64,000 bases of DNA from Candidatus Saccharibacteria bacterium UBA6258. Lineage in GTDB: Bacteria; Patescibacteriota; Saccharimonadia; Saccharimonadales; Saccharimonadaceae. Location: the NCBI GenBank assembly GCA_002441145.1, contig DJVK01000007.1, forward strand, positions 24,520-88,519, written 5' to 3'. The notes below the pieces were generated by a model, which was given only the letters and a program-made list of their open reading frames with translations, ran no database searches and was not told the DNA's origin. How positions within the stretch are numbered: position 1 is the stretch's first letter; each line of letters begins with the position of its first letter. Of this stretch, positions 50,847 to 59,862 are shown piece by piece. Position numbers and translations under genes: made by a program.

Positions 50847-53360
50847 TTAAATTCGTTCAGCACCACATGCTTGCGCGGCAAATATAGCGACCTGCTCCAT
50901 CAACGGATTGACGTCATCGTCAGTCAAGGTCTTTTCGTAGCTTACAAATTCTACATGAAATGTGGTCGTCTTTGTGCTCAGGTCGCCATTAGCCTGATAT
51001 ACAGTGACTGGAGAAATGGCTACATCAAGAATACTATCGTTTTGTCTACGAAGTGTCTCGGTCACAACATCGAGAATCATATCATAACTAACATCTGTTG
51101 AAGTACGAAGCGAAATATCTTGTGCGATTGTCGGGAACTTTGAAAGCGCCCTGTACTTTGAGCCACCAGTTAACGACGCCTTGTGAACACCGTCGAGATC
51201 AAGGGTTACTGCGGCCGTGTAGGCCGGTAATTTGAAGCCCCGTAACACCGATTGCTTAAGCTCACCGACTAAACCTATAAATACACCGTCGGTCGTTTGG
51301 ACCATTGCACTTCGTGATAAATCAAATGGTGCCGTGACAGGATAATCCATGTCGGCTGGCGCGGGTTTGTATTGCAAATCAAAACCAAGGTCAGTAGCTA
51401 GTTGATCAACGAGACGGCGAACATGGTAATACGGTGCGCCATCGTTAGGTTTGCGGCTCGCGTACACTGCATCGATGAATTCGAGCTCCCTTGGCAGCCC
51501 CTGATCATCGTTCGCGTGCTCTTTTTTATTGTGGCCTTTACCAAGTTCGAATAATACGAATTCATCGTAGCCCGCACGAACATTTGCATGGACCTTATCA
51601 AGCAATGATGGTAATACGCTCAAGCGGTAATATTGTAGCTCAGGGCTAAGGGCGTTACTAAGTTTAAAGGCTTGTTCAACATCTTGCTCAGCACGTTCCA
51701 TAACGTTTTTGTGTACAAAACTATATGTCAAAACCTCATTTGCCCCAGCTCTCGACAGGCTATCGCGAACCTGTTGTTTAATGACCCGTTTGGCATTTCG
51801 TACAGCAGGAATCATGGATCGCAACGGTAACTCAAGTGGTAATTTATCAAATCCATACAAACGACCTACTTCTTCAACAACGTCTTCTGGCGATTCTAGA
51901 TCGGTGCGCCAATAAGGTGGCTGCACTTCCATGAACGAATTCATTTCGGTTGGTAGCTCTACATTAATTTCAACATTTTCGAGCAACCCAATGATTTCTG
52001 CAGTCATCAATCCTAAGCCTAGGCGCTCGTTAATAAACTCGCTCGTAACGTTTATCGAATCGGGCATTTCAAGCGTATTCGACATATCATATACGTCACT
52101 TGCCTGTTCGCCGCCTACCATAGCTTGAATAGATTTAAGGGCGAGGTCGAGCACGTACGGCTGCTGTAATGACGATTGACCCTTGTTGTATCGGGTCACC
52201 GCATCGGTGAATAATCCATGGCGCATACTTGATTTACGAATGGTATACATGTCAAAATTAGCGCATTCAAGAATAACGTTCGTGGTTGCATCAGAAACTT
52301 CTGATTCGCCACCACCCATTACACCAGCAAGCCCAATCGGATTCGTGCCATCGGTAATAACAACGTCGCCGTCAGTAAGCTCGATAGTCTTACCGTTAAG
52401 CAAGGTAGCTTTTTCGCCATCGCTCGCGCGGCGAGCGCCAATCGTAGCTCCGACTTTGTCGTAATCGTACGCGTGTAGTGGCTGGCCAGTCAAAAGCATC
52501 AAATAATTAGTAATGTCAACGATATTGCTGATAGACTTGCTACCCATGCGAATCAATTCGCACTGCAGCCAAAGCGGACTCGGCCCAACCTTAACATTTT
52601 TAATCGCAACAGCCATAAATCGAGGCACAACGTCGGGTGCGTCATTTTTGACGGTAAGCTCTAAACCTTCTCCCTGAGTAAATTCAGGCAAAATACTATA
52701 CCATTCTGGGCTTGTGAACTTTTTGCCAGTAATGCCGGCGATTTCACGCGCTACACCAAGCTGACCAAAGCAGTCAGGCCGGTGAGTAAACATCTTGTTT
52801 TCGATATCGATAGTCGTGTCGTCAAGGCCGAACAATTTAGCAAAGTTAGCGCCCGGTCGCAGCACAACCTCGGCTTCACTTGGGTTCATCAAATCATCGC
52901 CCGTGAGTTCGATGATACCGTTATGGTCGGTACCAAGGTCGAGCTCATCCGCAGCAGCCAACATACCATGGCTCATCACGCCGCGTAAATTACGACTATC
53001 AAGTACGAAGGGGTCTGCGTCGCCGAATGTCGCAGGGACTGTTGCACTTGGCGGCAACCAAACCGCCATGATGTCGGCTCGAGCATTAGGTGCGCCGCAT
53101 ACGACCTGCACGTATCCATTTTCATCCCGTGTTACATCAGCAGTAACACCGCCGTCATCGACACGGCAGACACTTAACTTATCTGCATCTGGGTGCTTAT
53201 AGCAATCTACGACACGCACGACAACGGCATCTTTATATTTAGATGCAAGATCGATAACCTCATCGACACTACCTAGTTGCTTATTGATTGTGCTCACTAA
53301 TTCATCGACGCCTAGGTCGACCGCCGTGAATCGCTTGACTGTGTTTAAACTTACTTTCAT
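50847..53360 (-). CDS. pheT: Phenylalanyl-tRNA synthetase beta subunit
   Basis: An 837-aa subunit of the (alpha-beta)2 PheRS. It has the N-terminal EMAP/tRNA-binding domain (VVDCYKHPDADKLSVCRVD and VVCGAPNARADIMAVWLPP), the B3/B4 editing region, B5 (PDSINVTSEFINERLGL), the catalytic-like core (DVVEEVGRLYGFDKLP) and the C-terminal ferredoxin-like anticodon-binding domain (SKFPTIAQDISLRTSTDVSYDMI). It overlaps pheS by one base. Confidence 0.96.
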   Translation of the reverse strand: MKVSLNTVKRFTAVDLGVDELVSTINKQLGSVDEVIDLASKYKDAVVVRVVDCYKHPDADKLSVCRVDDGGVTADVTRDENGYVQVVCGAPNARADIMAVWLPPSATVPATFGDADPFVLDSRNLRGVMSHGMLAAADELDLGTDHNGIIELTGDDLMNPSEAEVVLRPGANFAKLFGLDDTTIDIENKMFTHRPDCFGQLGVAREIAGITGKKFTSPEWYSILPEFTQGEGLELTVKNDAPDVVPRFMAVAIKNVKVGPSPLWLQCELIRMGSKSISNIVDITNYLMLLTGQPLHAYDYDKVGATIGARRASDGEKATLLNGKTIELTDGDVVITDGTNPIGLAGVMGGGESEVSDATTNVILECANFDMYTIRKSSMRHGLFTDAVTRYNKGQSSLQQPYVLDLALKSIQAMVGGEQASDVYDMSNTLEMPDSINVTSEFINERLGLGLMTAEIIGLLENVEINVELPTEMNSFMEVQPPYWRTDLESPEDVVEEVGRLYGFDKLPLELPLRSMIPAVRNAKRVIKQQVRDSLSRAGANEVLTYSFVHKNVMERAEQDVEQAFKLSNALSPELQYYRLSVLPSLLDKVHANVRAGYDEFVLFELGKGHNKKEHANDDQGLPRELEFIDAVYASRKPNDGAPYYHVRRLVDQLATDLGFDLQYKPAPADMDYPVTAPFDLSRSAMVQTTDGVFIGLVGELKQSVLRGFKLPAYTAAVTLDLDGVHKASLTGGSKYRALSKFPTIAQDISLRTSTDVSYDMILDVVTETLRRQNDSILDVAISPVTVYQANGDLSTKTTTFHVEFVSYEKTLTDDDVNPLMEQVAIFAAQACGAERI

Positions 53361-54397
53361 TAGAACTGCCTCAAAAAATCTAATTTACCTGATTCAAAAT
53401 GACGGACATCTTCGATATTATGTTTCATCATGACCAAACGGTCGATGCCACAACCAAATGCAAAACCAGTGTATTCGGTTGGGTCAATATCTGCAGCTTT
53501 CAATACGTTAGGGTGAATCATGCCGCAACCAAGCAGCTCGATCCAGCCGGCGTGCGAGCAAACACTACAACCTTTTTTGTCACAGAACGGACAACTAAGC
53601 GCGAATTCGAACGATGGTTCGGTAAATGGGAAGTAATACGGATTCACGCGTACCTCTAGTTGCCGACCATAATATTCTTCTAGGAACTTTTGCAACGTAG
53701 CGACAAGCATGCCTGCATGAACGCCCTTGGCAACATAAATACCCTCTACCTGGTAAAAGGTGTGTTCGTGACGAGCATCTAAGTCTTCATTACGAAATAC
53801 ACGGTCGGGGACAATCGCGGCGATTGCCTCACCTTTGGCAAGGTTGTCGCGATATTTAACCAGCGTGCGGTTTTGCATCGTGCTCGTGTGAGCAGGTGCG
53901 ATTAACGGGTCGCCGTCGGTATCGGTTTCTACAGTCATAAAAGTATCGTAGTCGTCACGTGCCGGGTGGCCCTTAGGGAAGTTAAGGGTTTCGAACATGT
54001 GGTATTGATCATCGATCTCGCGTGATTCTTCGGTCACGAATCCCATTCGATTAAAGATGTCGGAAATAACTTCCATCTCGCGCGTTAACGGGTGCACGCT
54101 GCCCTTCTCGCTCGGCAACATTCCTGGCTTTGCGGTGTTGACATCAAACGGTGCGGTCACGTCGATAGGTGGCAATTCAACACGTTCAAGCTCTGCTTTG
54201 CGTGCTTCGACGGCAGCTTCGACAGCTTGCTTAAGTTGATTAACTTGTTGACCAAACGCTCCTCGTTCTTCGGGAGCTAGTTTTGGTATTTCAGCATACA
54301 GCTGGCGAAACTCTGGCGCTTTAAGCACCTCAGCTGGCATCTGTGATGCAGCGACTCGTGCCGTAAGTTCTTGTTGGAGTGTTGCGATGTCTATCAT
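53360..54397 (-). CDS. pheS: Phenylalanyl-tRNA synthetase alpha subunit
   Basis: Catalytic subunit of 345 aa. The N-terminal coiled coil is followed by class II motifs: HPLTREMEVISDIFNRMGF, TSTMQNRTL, motif 2 VFRNEDLDARHEHTFYQVEG and motif 3 GFAFGCGIDRLVMMKH. A CPFCDKKGCSVC insertion, which could bind zinc, lies near residue 270. It is the first gene of the pheST operon. Confidence 0.96.
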   Translation of the reverse strand: MIDIATLQQELTARVAASQMPAEVLKAPEFRQLYAEIPKLAPEERGAFGQQVNQLKQAVEAAVEARKAELERVELPPIDVTAPFDVNTAKPGMLPSEKGSVHPLTREMEVISDIFNRMGFVTEESREIDDQYHMFETLNFPKGHPARDDYDTFMTVETDTDGDPLIAPAHTSTMQNRTLVKYRDNLAKGEAIAAIVPDRVFRNEDLDARHEHTFYQVEGIYVAKGVHAGMLVATLQKFLEEYYGRQLEVRVNPYYFPFTEPSFEFALSCPFCDKKGCSVCSHAGWIELLGCGMIHPNVLKAADIDPTEYTGFAFGCGIDRLVMMKHNIEDVRHFESGKLDFLRQF

Positions 54398-54459
54398 TTA
54401 CGTATAATTATATACGAAACACCTCTGATTACGAAACCCTGCGACAGATTAGCTAACTA

Positions 54460-54720
54460 CTACTGGTTCGCGAGAATAACGAAATAGATAAATGCACCAA
54501 TTGCCAAAAAGAATATTAACGCCCAGGCCCATGCTAATGACGTCGTTTGTTTAGTACCTTTGATATATTCAGAATCATTAACGCCATCACGCTCATCATA
54601 GTAGCCGCCGCCTTCACCACCTTCGTCTTTGGCCTTAGCCGCTGCTTTAGCGCGCAACTCTGCCGCGATACGTTGCTGAAGTTCTGATCGTGTTTGGCTC
54701 TGTTGAATATACCGTCCCAT
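54460..54720 (-). CDS. Small tail-anchored membrane protein
   Basis: An 86-aa protein with an Ala/Lys/Glu-rich helix (residues 10-35), a Gly/Tyr-rich spacer (GGEGGGYYDERDG) and one C-terminal membrane helix (WAWALIFFLAIGAFIYFVILA). No family is recognised. It has no close operon partner. Confidence 0.6.
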   Translation of the reverse strand: MGRYIQQSQTRSELQQRIAAELRAKAAAKAKDEGGEGGGYYDERDGVNDSEYIKGTKQTTSLAWAWALIFFLAIGAFIYFVILANQ

Positions 54721-54806
54721 ATGCGTCTATTATAGCACCCCCGATTGTACCGACGGTGATTATGCTATACTGAAAACATATTTCAATTAAAGGAGGGAAT
54801 ATACCT

Positions 54807-55718
54807 ATGGCTACTAAAAAAGCCGCTTCTACCAAAAAAGCGACCGCCAAAAAGCCGGCGGCAGCCAACAAGACTACTGTTCGTACAGTAAGCGCTGGTG
54901 CTAAACCCGCCTCACGTACAGTGGCAACACCCGTTGCTCGTGAGCGCAAAGTATCTGCATTGCCAGGTAACATTGTTAACATCGTGTTCGCAGAAATCGT
55001 CGGTACGTTCGTACTGACTCTCGTTGCTCTGCTTGCATTTAAAGAAACAGGTGCACTTTACCTAGGTCTCGCATTTGCATTGACGACGCTCGCCGTAGGC
55101 GCAGTATCTGGTGCACACTTCAACCCTGCCGTTACATTCGGTCTGTGGTCGATGCGTCGCCTCAAGGCCCTACTATTGCCATTTTACTGGGGATCACAAC
55201 TCCTTGGTGGTATGTTGGCCGTTATCGTCATCAACCTGCTAACAAATGGTTCGCTAAAGCTCGACTTCGGTCACTTTAACTTGCTTAACATGAACTGGGC
55301 ACTCTTCGGTATCGAAATGATCGGTGCTGCAGTATTCATGTTCGGTCTTGCCGCTATCATCAACCGCCGTGAACTAACAACTGTTAGTCGTGCGTTTGGC
55401 GTTGGTACTGCATTCGCAGTTGGCTTGCTTGTTGCAAGTAGCCTTCTCGCATCAGTCCAAGGTGCCGTTGATACAAGCAAGATCACTGAAGTAAAAGACA
55501 TTCCGCACGAACTTCGTGTCAAGAGTGCAACGCTTAACCCAGCTATCGCGCTTGCTGCAACAGAACAGGGTGACAGCAGCTTTACTGGCACACGTGCTGA
55601 CAGCAAAGAAAAGCAATACAGCCGTTTCACATGGGAAGTTATTGCTGGTACTTTGATCGGTGCCGCAGTTGGTGGTAATCTTTACCTCCTCGTCGCTGGC
55701 GCTCGTCGTCACGACTGA
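54807..55718 (+). CDS. Aquaporin/glycerol facilitator with a basic N-terminal tail
   Basis: A MIP-family channel of 303 aa. The first NPA box is in SGAHFNPAVTFG and the second in SATLNPAIALA; six membrane helices are visible. The first 55 residues are a Lys/Ala/Thr-rich tail (TKKATAKKPAAANKTT) like those of histone H1-type proteins, rare in this family. An insertion of about 25 polar residues (QGDSSFTGTRADSKEKQYS) follows the second NPA. A good AGGAGGG ribosome binding site and an extended -10 box (TGCTATACT) precede it. Confidence 0.9.
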   Translation: MATKKAASTKKATAKKPAAANKTTVRTVSAGAKPASRTVATPVARERKVSALPGNIVNIVFAEIVGTFVLTLVALLAFKETGALYLGLAFALTTLAVGAVSGAHFNPAVTFGLWSMRRLKALLLPFYWGSQLLGGMLAVIVINLLTNGSLKLDFGHFNLLNMNWALFGIEMIGAAVFMFGLAAIINRRELTTVSRAFGVGTAFAVGLLVASSLLASVQGAVDTSKITEVKDIPHELRVKSATLNPAIALAATEQGDSSFTGTRADSKEKQYSRFTWEVIAGTLIGAAVGGNLYLLVAGARRHD

Positions 55719-55737
55719 TAGTAACCGTACGCGTTAC

Positions 55738-55774
55738 AATAAAATACCTCGCTTATACGGCGAGGTATTTTATT
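55738..55774. terminator. Bidirectional terminator between aquaporin and rmuC
   Basis: AATAAAATACCTCGC and GCGAGGTATTTTATT form a perfect 15-bp stem with a 7-nt loop and A/T-rich ends on both sides. Confidence 0.88.
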
Positions 55775-55788
55775 ATCTTCGCGATGCT

Positions 55789-56865
55789 CTAGTCATCTAG
55801 GCGTGGTTTATCGAGCAGTAACGGTTCTACGCCGGCTTCTGTACCCGCAATCTTAATTACATCTTTATCAACTTTACCGAGTTCTTTATGAGCAGCATTG
55901 TAGTGATTAACAGTTGTTCCTAGCGCATTGCCAAGCTTGTTCATATATTCATCAAACTTAGCGATGTGCTGACCGAGTTTACCAACCCGAACCTGAATAT
56001 CTTTTGCCTGTTCTTCAATTTGTAAGCTACGGAGCCCTTGCAAAACTGTCTGCAGGTAGGCCATGAAGCTTGTCGGACTAACGATAATGACACGCTTCTC
56101 ACGGAACGCGTATTCAATTAAGTCGCGTGAGCTACCGCCTGCACCAACATTGTTAATCAACATATCGTAATAGAGCGATTCAGATGGAATGAACATGAAT
56201 GCAAAGTCCATCGTGTTCTCGCTCGGGCGGATATATTTGCTTGTCTCGTCGATACGACCCTTCAGGTCCATCTTGACTTTCATGAGTAACTTTTCGCGCT
56301 CCGGGCCGGACGCCTCAATCATGCGATTGTAATTTTCTAAGCTAAACTTACTGTCAATCGGTAGCATGATACCCTTTTCAAGTACGATTACGGCATCGAC
56401 GATAACGCCGTCCAAAAACTTATACTGCAACTTAAATTGCCCCGGTGGCAACACGTTTTCAAGCACTGAGTTCAAATAAAATTCGCCAAATACGCCGCGC
56501 TGCTTTGGGTTTTGCAGCACATTTTGTAGCGTCTTGAGTTCGTCGGCGACGTCAACGACACGACGATTCGTTTCGTCGAGTTTCGTCAATCGATGCGCGA
56601 CATCAGCAACCAGTTTAGCACTTTCGCTCAACTGCTTTTGGACCGAAATCTGCATACTGTTGTTGTTACGCTCTAGCTTGTCACCCATCGTCTGGCTAAG
56701 TGCAGTAATGGTCCGCGACAATTCAGTAACGTCTGTCTTCATCATGTCGACGGCATTGGTGTTTTTTAGTTCGTCGATACGGCGCGTCAAGACGTACAAC
56801 ACGGCACCAAGACCGAAGACAAGGATCAGCAATAAAATAATGAGTAGGGTTTGTTCCATACTCAT
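55789..56865 (-). CDS. rmuC: RmuC-family DNA recombination protein
   Basis: A 358-aa protein with an N-terminal membrane helix (residues 5-25), a coiled coil (residues 30-120) and the RmuC nuclease-like domain (RGVFGEFYLNSVLENVLPPGQF, GIMLPIDSKFSLENYNRM and VIIVSPTSFMAYLQTVLQGL). RmuC limits inversions at short repeats in E. coli. Its length is typical of small RmuC proteins. Confidence 0.92.
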   Translation of the reverse strand: MSMEQTLLIILLLILVFGLGAVLYVLTRRIDELKNTNAVDMMKTDVTELSRTITALSQTMGDKLERNNNSMQISVQKQLSESAKLVADVAHRLTKLDETNRRVVDVADELKTLQNVLQNPKQRGVFGEFYLNSVLENVLPPGQFKLQYKFLDGVIVDAVIVLEKGIMLPIDSKFSLENYNRMIEASGPEREKLLMKVKMDLKGRIDETSKYIRPSENTMDFAFMFIPSESLYYDMLINNVGAGGSSRDLIEYAFREKRVIIVSPTSFMAYLQTVLQGLRSLQIEEQAKDIQVRVGKLGQHIAKFDEYMNKLGNALGTTVNHYNAAHKELGKVDKDVIKIAGTEAGVEPLLLDKPRLDD

Positions 56866-56890
56866 TATTATAGCATTTACGGTATAGCGA

Positions 56891-57397
56891 TTAGGCGTTG
56901 AGCATCAGGCGCACAGCGACGACCAATACTACAGTGAGTACAAGCGCCAGCAAGAACGAGCGAATTCGTGCGACCCAGGCAAAAGCGCCGTAGCCAAAGC
57001 CAAATAATACTGCCATTGCAAGTGCGGTCCAGTACCATACAAGGCCGTCAACGATAGCGTACGACCCCCATAGGGCAATCGATGCGGCAATGACGACAAG
57101 TAGCGGGCGGTAGATTCGGATACGTGCAAGACCGATGATTCCAATAAACGCACCTATGACGTACGCGACGACCGTTGAGTACATGGGCGCCCGTGAACAA
57201 TCAGCGTTTAAATCAGGGCGGCAAAGAACTGGCACAAAAATAAATTTATTAAGCAGATAGATAAGGACAGTAATAATTAGGCCGACGACCATACCATACA
57301 CAATCGTGCTGATTAGTTCTCGTGCCGACATAGACACTAGCGGGGACACTCGTACGTCGCTTGCTGGCTGTTCGACGACTGTAGCGGTTTTACTCAT
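56891..57397 (-). CDS. Hypothetical 168-aa multi-pass membrane protein
   Basis: About five membrane helices follow a short polar N-terminus (VVGLIITVLIYLLNKFIFVP, VVAYVIGAFIGIIGLA, LLVVIAASIALWG, WTALAMAVLFGFGYGAFAW, FLLALVLTVVLVVAVRLML). A Cys pair (LCRPDLNADC) lies in an outer loop. No family is recognised. Confidence 0.6.
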   Translation of the reverse strand: MSKTATVVEQPASDVRVSPLVSMSARELISTIVYGMVVGLIITVLIYLLNKFIFVPVLCRPDLNADCSRAPMYSTVVAYVIGAFIGIIGLARIRIYRPLLVVIAASIALWGSYAIVDGLVWYWTALAMAVLFGFGYGAFAWVARIRSFLLALVLTVVLVVAVRLMLNA

Positions 57398-57427
57398 TTA
57401 TAGCTCCTCTTCTTTGGTAATATTTTA

Positions 57428-57925
57428 CTACTTATTTGAAGTTTTAGCTAGTCTACGGTATATTTTGTTTTTAGCATAACTGATATACCAAACTCCGCCT
57501 AACAATGCTACAGCCAGCCCACCGACGACATCGAGCGTTGTATGGACCAGCGCCAAAACGCGCCCTACCGCTACAAGTATCGTCAACACAATCATGATAC
57601 CAGTAAGTATCCGGCTACGCGTTCCGTACCAAACGGCGAGCGTTAAAAACCCAGCAAATAAAGCGTGGTCTGATGGGAAACCAGGATTATTAAGGTAGGC
57701 CGCACCAGGGTCTACGCCAAGCTTTTCAAATGGTCTCATCGTCGACGGCTGCCAAAGTGCACCTAAAAATTTTGCACTCATATACGATGTGATACCAGCC
57801 ATGAAAATCCTTAGGTATCGATCGTAACGTTGGTTGTTCGGCACGCGAAATAATAGCGCAAACATACCAATCAAAATAATCGGAATCATCAGCCCATCAG
57901 CAATTAATTCAATTACGATATCCAT
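57428..57925 (-). CDS. PAP2-family lipid phosphatase
   Basis: A 165-aa membrane phosphatase with five to six helices. The second and third PAP2 motifs are visible: NPGFPSDHALFAGF (PSxH form) and GRVLALVHTTLDVVGG with the catalytic His and Asp. The first KxxxxxxRP motif is weak (FEKLGVD region), so catalytic competence is likely but not certain. It may act on undecaprenyl or phosphatidate phosphates. Confidence 0.8.
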   Translation of the reverse strand: MDIVIELIADGLMIPIILIGMFALLFRVPNNQRYDRYLRIFMAGITSYMSAKFLGALWQPSTMRPFEKLGVDPGAAYLNNPGFPSDHALFAGFLTLAVWYGTRSRILTGIMIVLTILVAVGRVLALVHTTLDVVGGLAVALLGGVWYISYAKNKIYRRLAKTSNK

Positions 57926-57979
57926 ACAGTCAGTATACTACTTTTGCCTTGAGCACTGTAACATTGTTTCTAAACAAAA

Positions 57980-57997
57980 TACGCTAGCTCTAGCGTA
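57980..57997 (-). terminator. Terminator after the 58.05-58.42 kb gene
   Basis: On the minus strand TACGCTAG-AG-CTAGCGTA is followed by TTTTGTTT. A second related copy of CTAGNTCTAGCGTA lies 4 nt away at 58003-58016, so the pair forms a short direct repeat. Confidence 0.65.
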
Positions 57998-58051
57998 TGA
58001 ACACTAGGTCTAGCGTAGTAGGTTAAGTAGCACGTACTCTGCCTGAGAGAG

Positions 58052-58417
58052 CTATGCCATACGTACTGAACGAGCCATTACATACGTGTCAATGCGCGAT
58101 GTAGTCCAGCCTCGTTGTCGCAATTCGTTGCGCAAATATCCCATTAGGGCGACACGGAATATTCGCTTATTCTTTAGTCCACGTGCAACGATAATTTCTT
58201 CGAAGGCTTTTGTCTTACTCAATTGCTTGAATTCGTATGGTGTCATGCCGAGTAATTCAGCACGAATTTCGCATTTGCGATCGTGGCGTTGCAATAGCTT
58301 GTCAAATTGCGACTCACGACGTTTTTTGGGGATGGTTATTTGGCTAAGGCCAGGCACTGCAGCCGCTACTGTTGTCACTACCAGTAGAGATGCAACTGTC
58401 TTTGTCGATAGCTTCAT
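58052..58417 (-). CDS. Secreted basic protein of unknown function
   Basis: The ATG at 58417 has AAGGAG 6 nt upstream; 121 aa. A signal peptide (residues 1-25, KLSTKTVASLLVVTTVAAAVPG) is followed by a strongly basic, helical domain (RRESQFDKLLQRHDRKCEIRAELLG and NKRIFRVALMGYLRNELRQRG). No family is recognised. It would be exported and could bind nucleic acid or cell-wall polymers by charge. Confidence 0.6.
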   Translation of the reverse strand: MKLSTKTVASLLVVTTVAAAVPGLSQITIPKKRRESQFDKLLQRHDRKCEIRAELLGMTPYEFKQLSKTKAFEEIIVARGLKNKRIFRVALMGYLRNELRQRGWTTSRIDTYVMARSVRMA

Positions 58418-58624
58418 GTTTATCTCCTTTTCTATGAGCGTCATAGTGCTCATGACTACATGATACAACGTGAAAAGACGTGAAAATAAAGTAGTTTTTG
58501 CAACAACGTTTAGTGCGAATTGACAGATGTATCGTAAAAGTTCAGGCTTTTAGCTTGCGTGAAAAGTGCCTAGCCCCTAGCCTCTTGAGCAAGTCGCTCC
58601 TAAGTGGTATAATCGTGCAAGTAC

Positions 58625-58699
58625 TGGGGATTCGCCAAGTGGTAAGGCACCAGGTTTTGGTCCTGGCATTCGGGGGTTCGAATCCCTCATCCCCAGCCA
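58625..58699 (+). tRNA. tRNA-Gln (anticodon TTG)
   Basis: TGGGGAT pairs with ATCCCCA in the acceptor stem. The D arm is GCCAAGTGGTAAGGC, the anticodon stem CCAGG/CCTGG encloses TTTTGGT with anticodon TTG, and the T arm is GGGGGTTCGAATCCC. The 3' CCA is encoded (58697-58699). The discriminator is G. It likely receives Glu first and is then amidated by GatCAB. Confidence 0.95.
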
Positions 58700-58736
58700 A
58701 GTGAAACGCCGGTGCGGCTGCACCGGCGTTTCACTT
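58699..58736. terminator. Long perfect hairpin after tRNA-Gln
   Basis: AAGTGAAACGCCGGTG and CACCGGCGTTTCACTT pair over 16 bp with a 6-nt loop, starting at the last base of the tRNA CCA. It lacks a long T-run but can stop both the tRNA transcript and the convergent KGG gene. Confidence 0.7.
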
Positions 58737-58763
58737 GACTTATATGCAAGTCACATTGCTCTG

Positions 58764-58973
58764 TTAACGTGACCCGCCTTTTTTGCCTGCTTTTTGGCGA
58801 TCCTTTGCAAAGTTACCTCCGCTTGCTGAACCATCTTTGGCTCCAGCTTTAGAAGTATCACTGGCCATGTTACCTGCGATTGCTGATCCATCTTTGCTCG
58901 ACATTTCGCGTTGCTTTTCATTGTCCATCGATACAAGTCCAAGCTTGCTTGTGCTGTTTTTTGCTGCTGCCAT
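58764..58973 (-). CDS. KGG-repeat stress protein
   Basis: A 69-aa hydrophilic protein. Repeats related to the KGG (stress-induced, Con-10/YciG-like) motif run along it: SSKDGSAIAGNMASDTSKAGAKDG then ASGGNFAKDRQKAGKKGG. Such proteins are intrinsically disordered and induced by desiccation or stationary phase. The ribosome binding site AAGGAGG is strong. Confidence 0.8.
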   Translation of the reverse strand: MAAAKNSTSKLGLVSMDNEKQREMSSKDGSAIAGNMASDTSKAGAKDGSASGGNFAKDRQKAGKKGGSR

Positions 58974-59170
58974 AATGTCCTCCTTTGATTATTGGTTGAC
59001 AATATTATTTTATGAAAATCAGTGATTTTGCACTGTAAGTTATTTCACAAAACATTACTTAAAACGCTTTACCATCATATGAAGTTTCATTGTTTAGCCG
59101 CACCTATGGTTGCGCCGCAACGTTCTTTCAATCTGGAAGAACTAAAAGAACATGTTATAATACTTCAATT

Positions 59171-59622
59171 ATGGTCCATAGTCGATTGCACGGTGTAATA
59201 AAAAATCCCGCGCTTCCTGACAGGCGCACCGACTATCTATTTCGCGTGCATTAAAAAGTATCATTCGTAATGATGCTGGCGAAGTGTTAGTCGTTAAAGA
59301 AGCTGGTCGAGCATACTGGGACCTACCGGGTGGTGGAATGGATCACGATGAAGATATCGTGTCATCACTTGCCCGTGAGCTTAAAGAAGAAATTAATCTT
59401 GAAGGCCACTTCACCTATCGTGTGGTAAATGTTGAGGAGCCGGTGTTTTTAGAGCGTCACGGATTTTGGCTGCTCCGGCTCATTCTTATCGTTGAGCCTG
59501 AAAATCTTACATTCAGTACCGGTATAGACAGTGACGAAGTGGCCTTTATCCACCCAGGAACACTAAAAGAGTCCGAATCAGAAGTAGAACGTCGCATTTA
59601 CGAATATATCGAAAACCTATAG
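59171..59622 (+). pseudogene. NUDIX hydrolase with an apparent -1 frameshift
   Basis: An ATG at 59171 opens 27 codons (MVHSRLHGVIKNPALPDRR..) that stop at TAA (59252-59254). The -1 frame then continues as ALKSIIRNDAGEVLVVKEAG into a full NUDIX domain with box GGMDHDEDIVSSLARELKEE and ends at 59622. Joined at about 59248 the two pieces make a normal 150-aa NUDIX enzyme. A one-base deletion (real or a sequencing error) or programmed slippage could explain it; the 112-aa frame starting at GTG 59284 would lack the first strand. TATAAT lies just upstream, so the mRNA leader is very short. Confidence 0.65.
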
Positions 59623-59862
59623 CCACTTCGCTTCGATGGCGATATGCTTAGGTTCAGGCAATTGCTTTAGCCTGACGATCACCTTTAGGATACCGTCTTT
59701 CATGTTCGCCTGAATGGTGTCTTCGTCAGCATTCTCAGGTAACTTAACACTCCTGTAAAAACTGCTGCTGCTTTCCCGTACTACGTACTTTTTATCCTTA
59801 TCCTTTTCTTGCTCGTGTCGCTCCGCCCTAATAACCAGGGCATCTCTACGCTCTAATCCCAA
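59617..59862 (-). pseudogene. Truncated second copy of the Hsp20 gene
   Basis: Residues 8-75 (ALVIRAERHEQEKDKDKKYVV.., SSFYRSVKLPENADEDTIQAN, MKDGILKVIV) are nearly identical to the C-terminal half of the Hsp20 encoded at 60920-61339, but the first 65 residues are missing and replaced by MGLERRD from unrelated sequence. Homology stops abruptly near 59840. The start overlaps the pilin gene end by 10 nt. It is a duplication remnant with no ACD first strands and probably non-functional. Confidence 0.75.

Noticed and set aside
57980..58016. The two CTAGNTCTAGCGTA copies as a CRISPR-like array
   Set aside because: Only two copies with a 4-6-nt gap exist, and one forms a terminator stem for the upstream minus-strand gene.
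59002..59170. A gene or RNA in the gap between the KGG and NUDIX genes
   Set aside because: Only A/T-rich promoter-like sequence and no convincing frame or stable structure is visible there.
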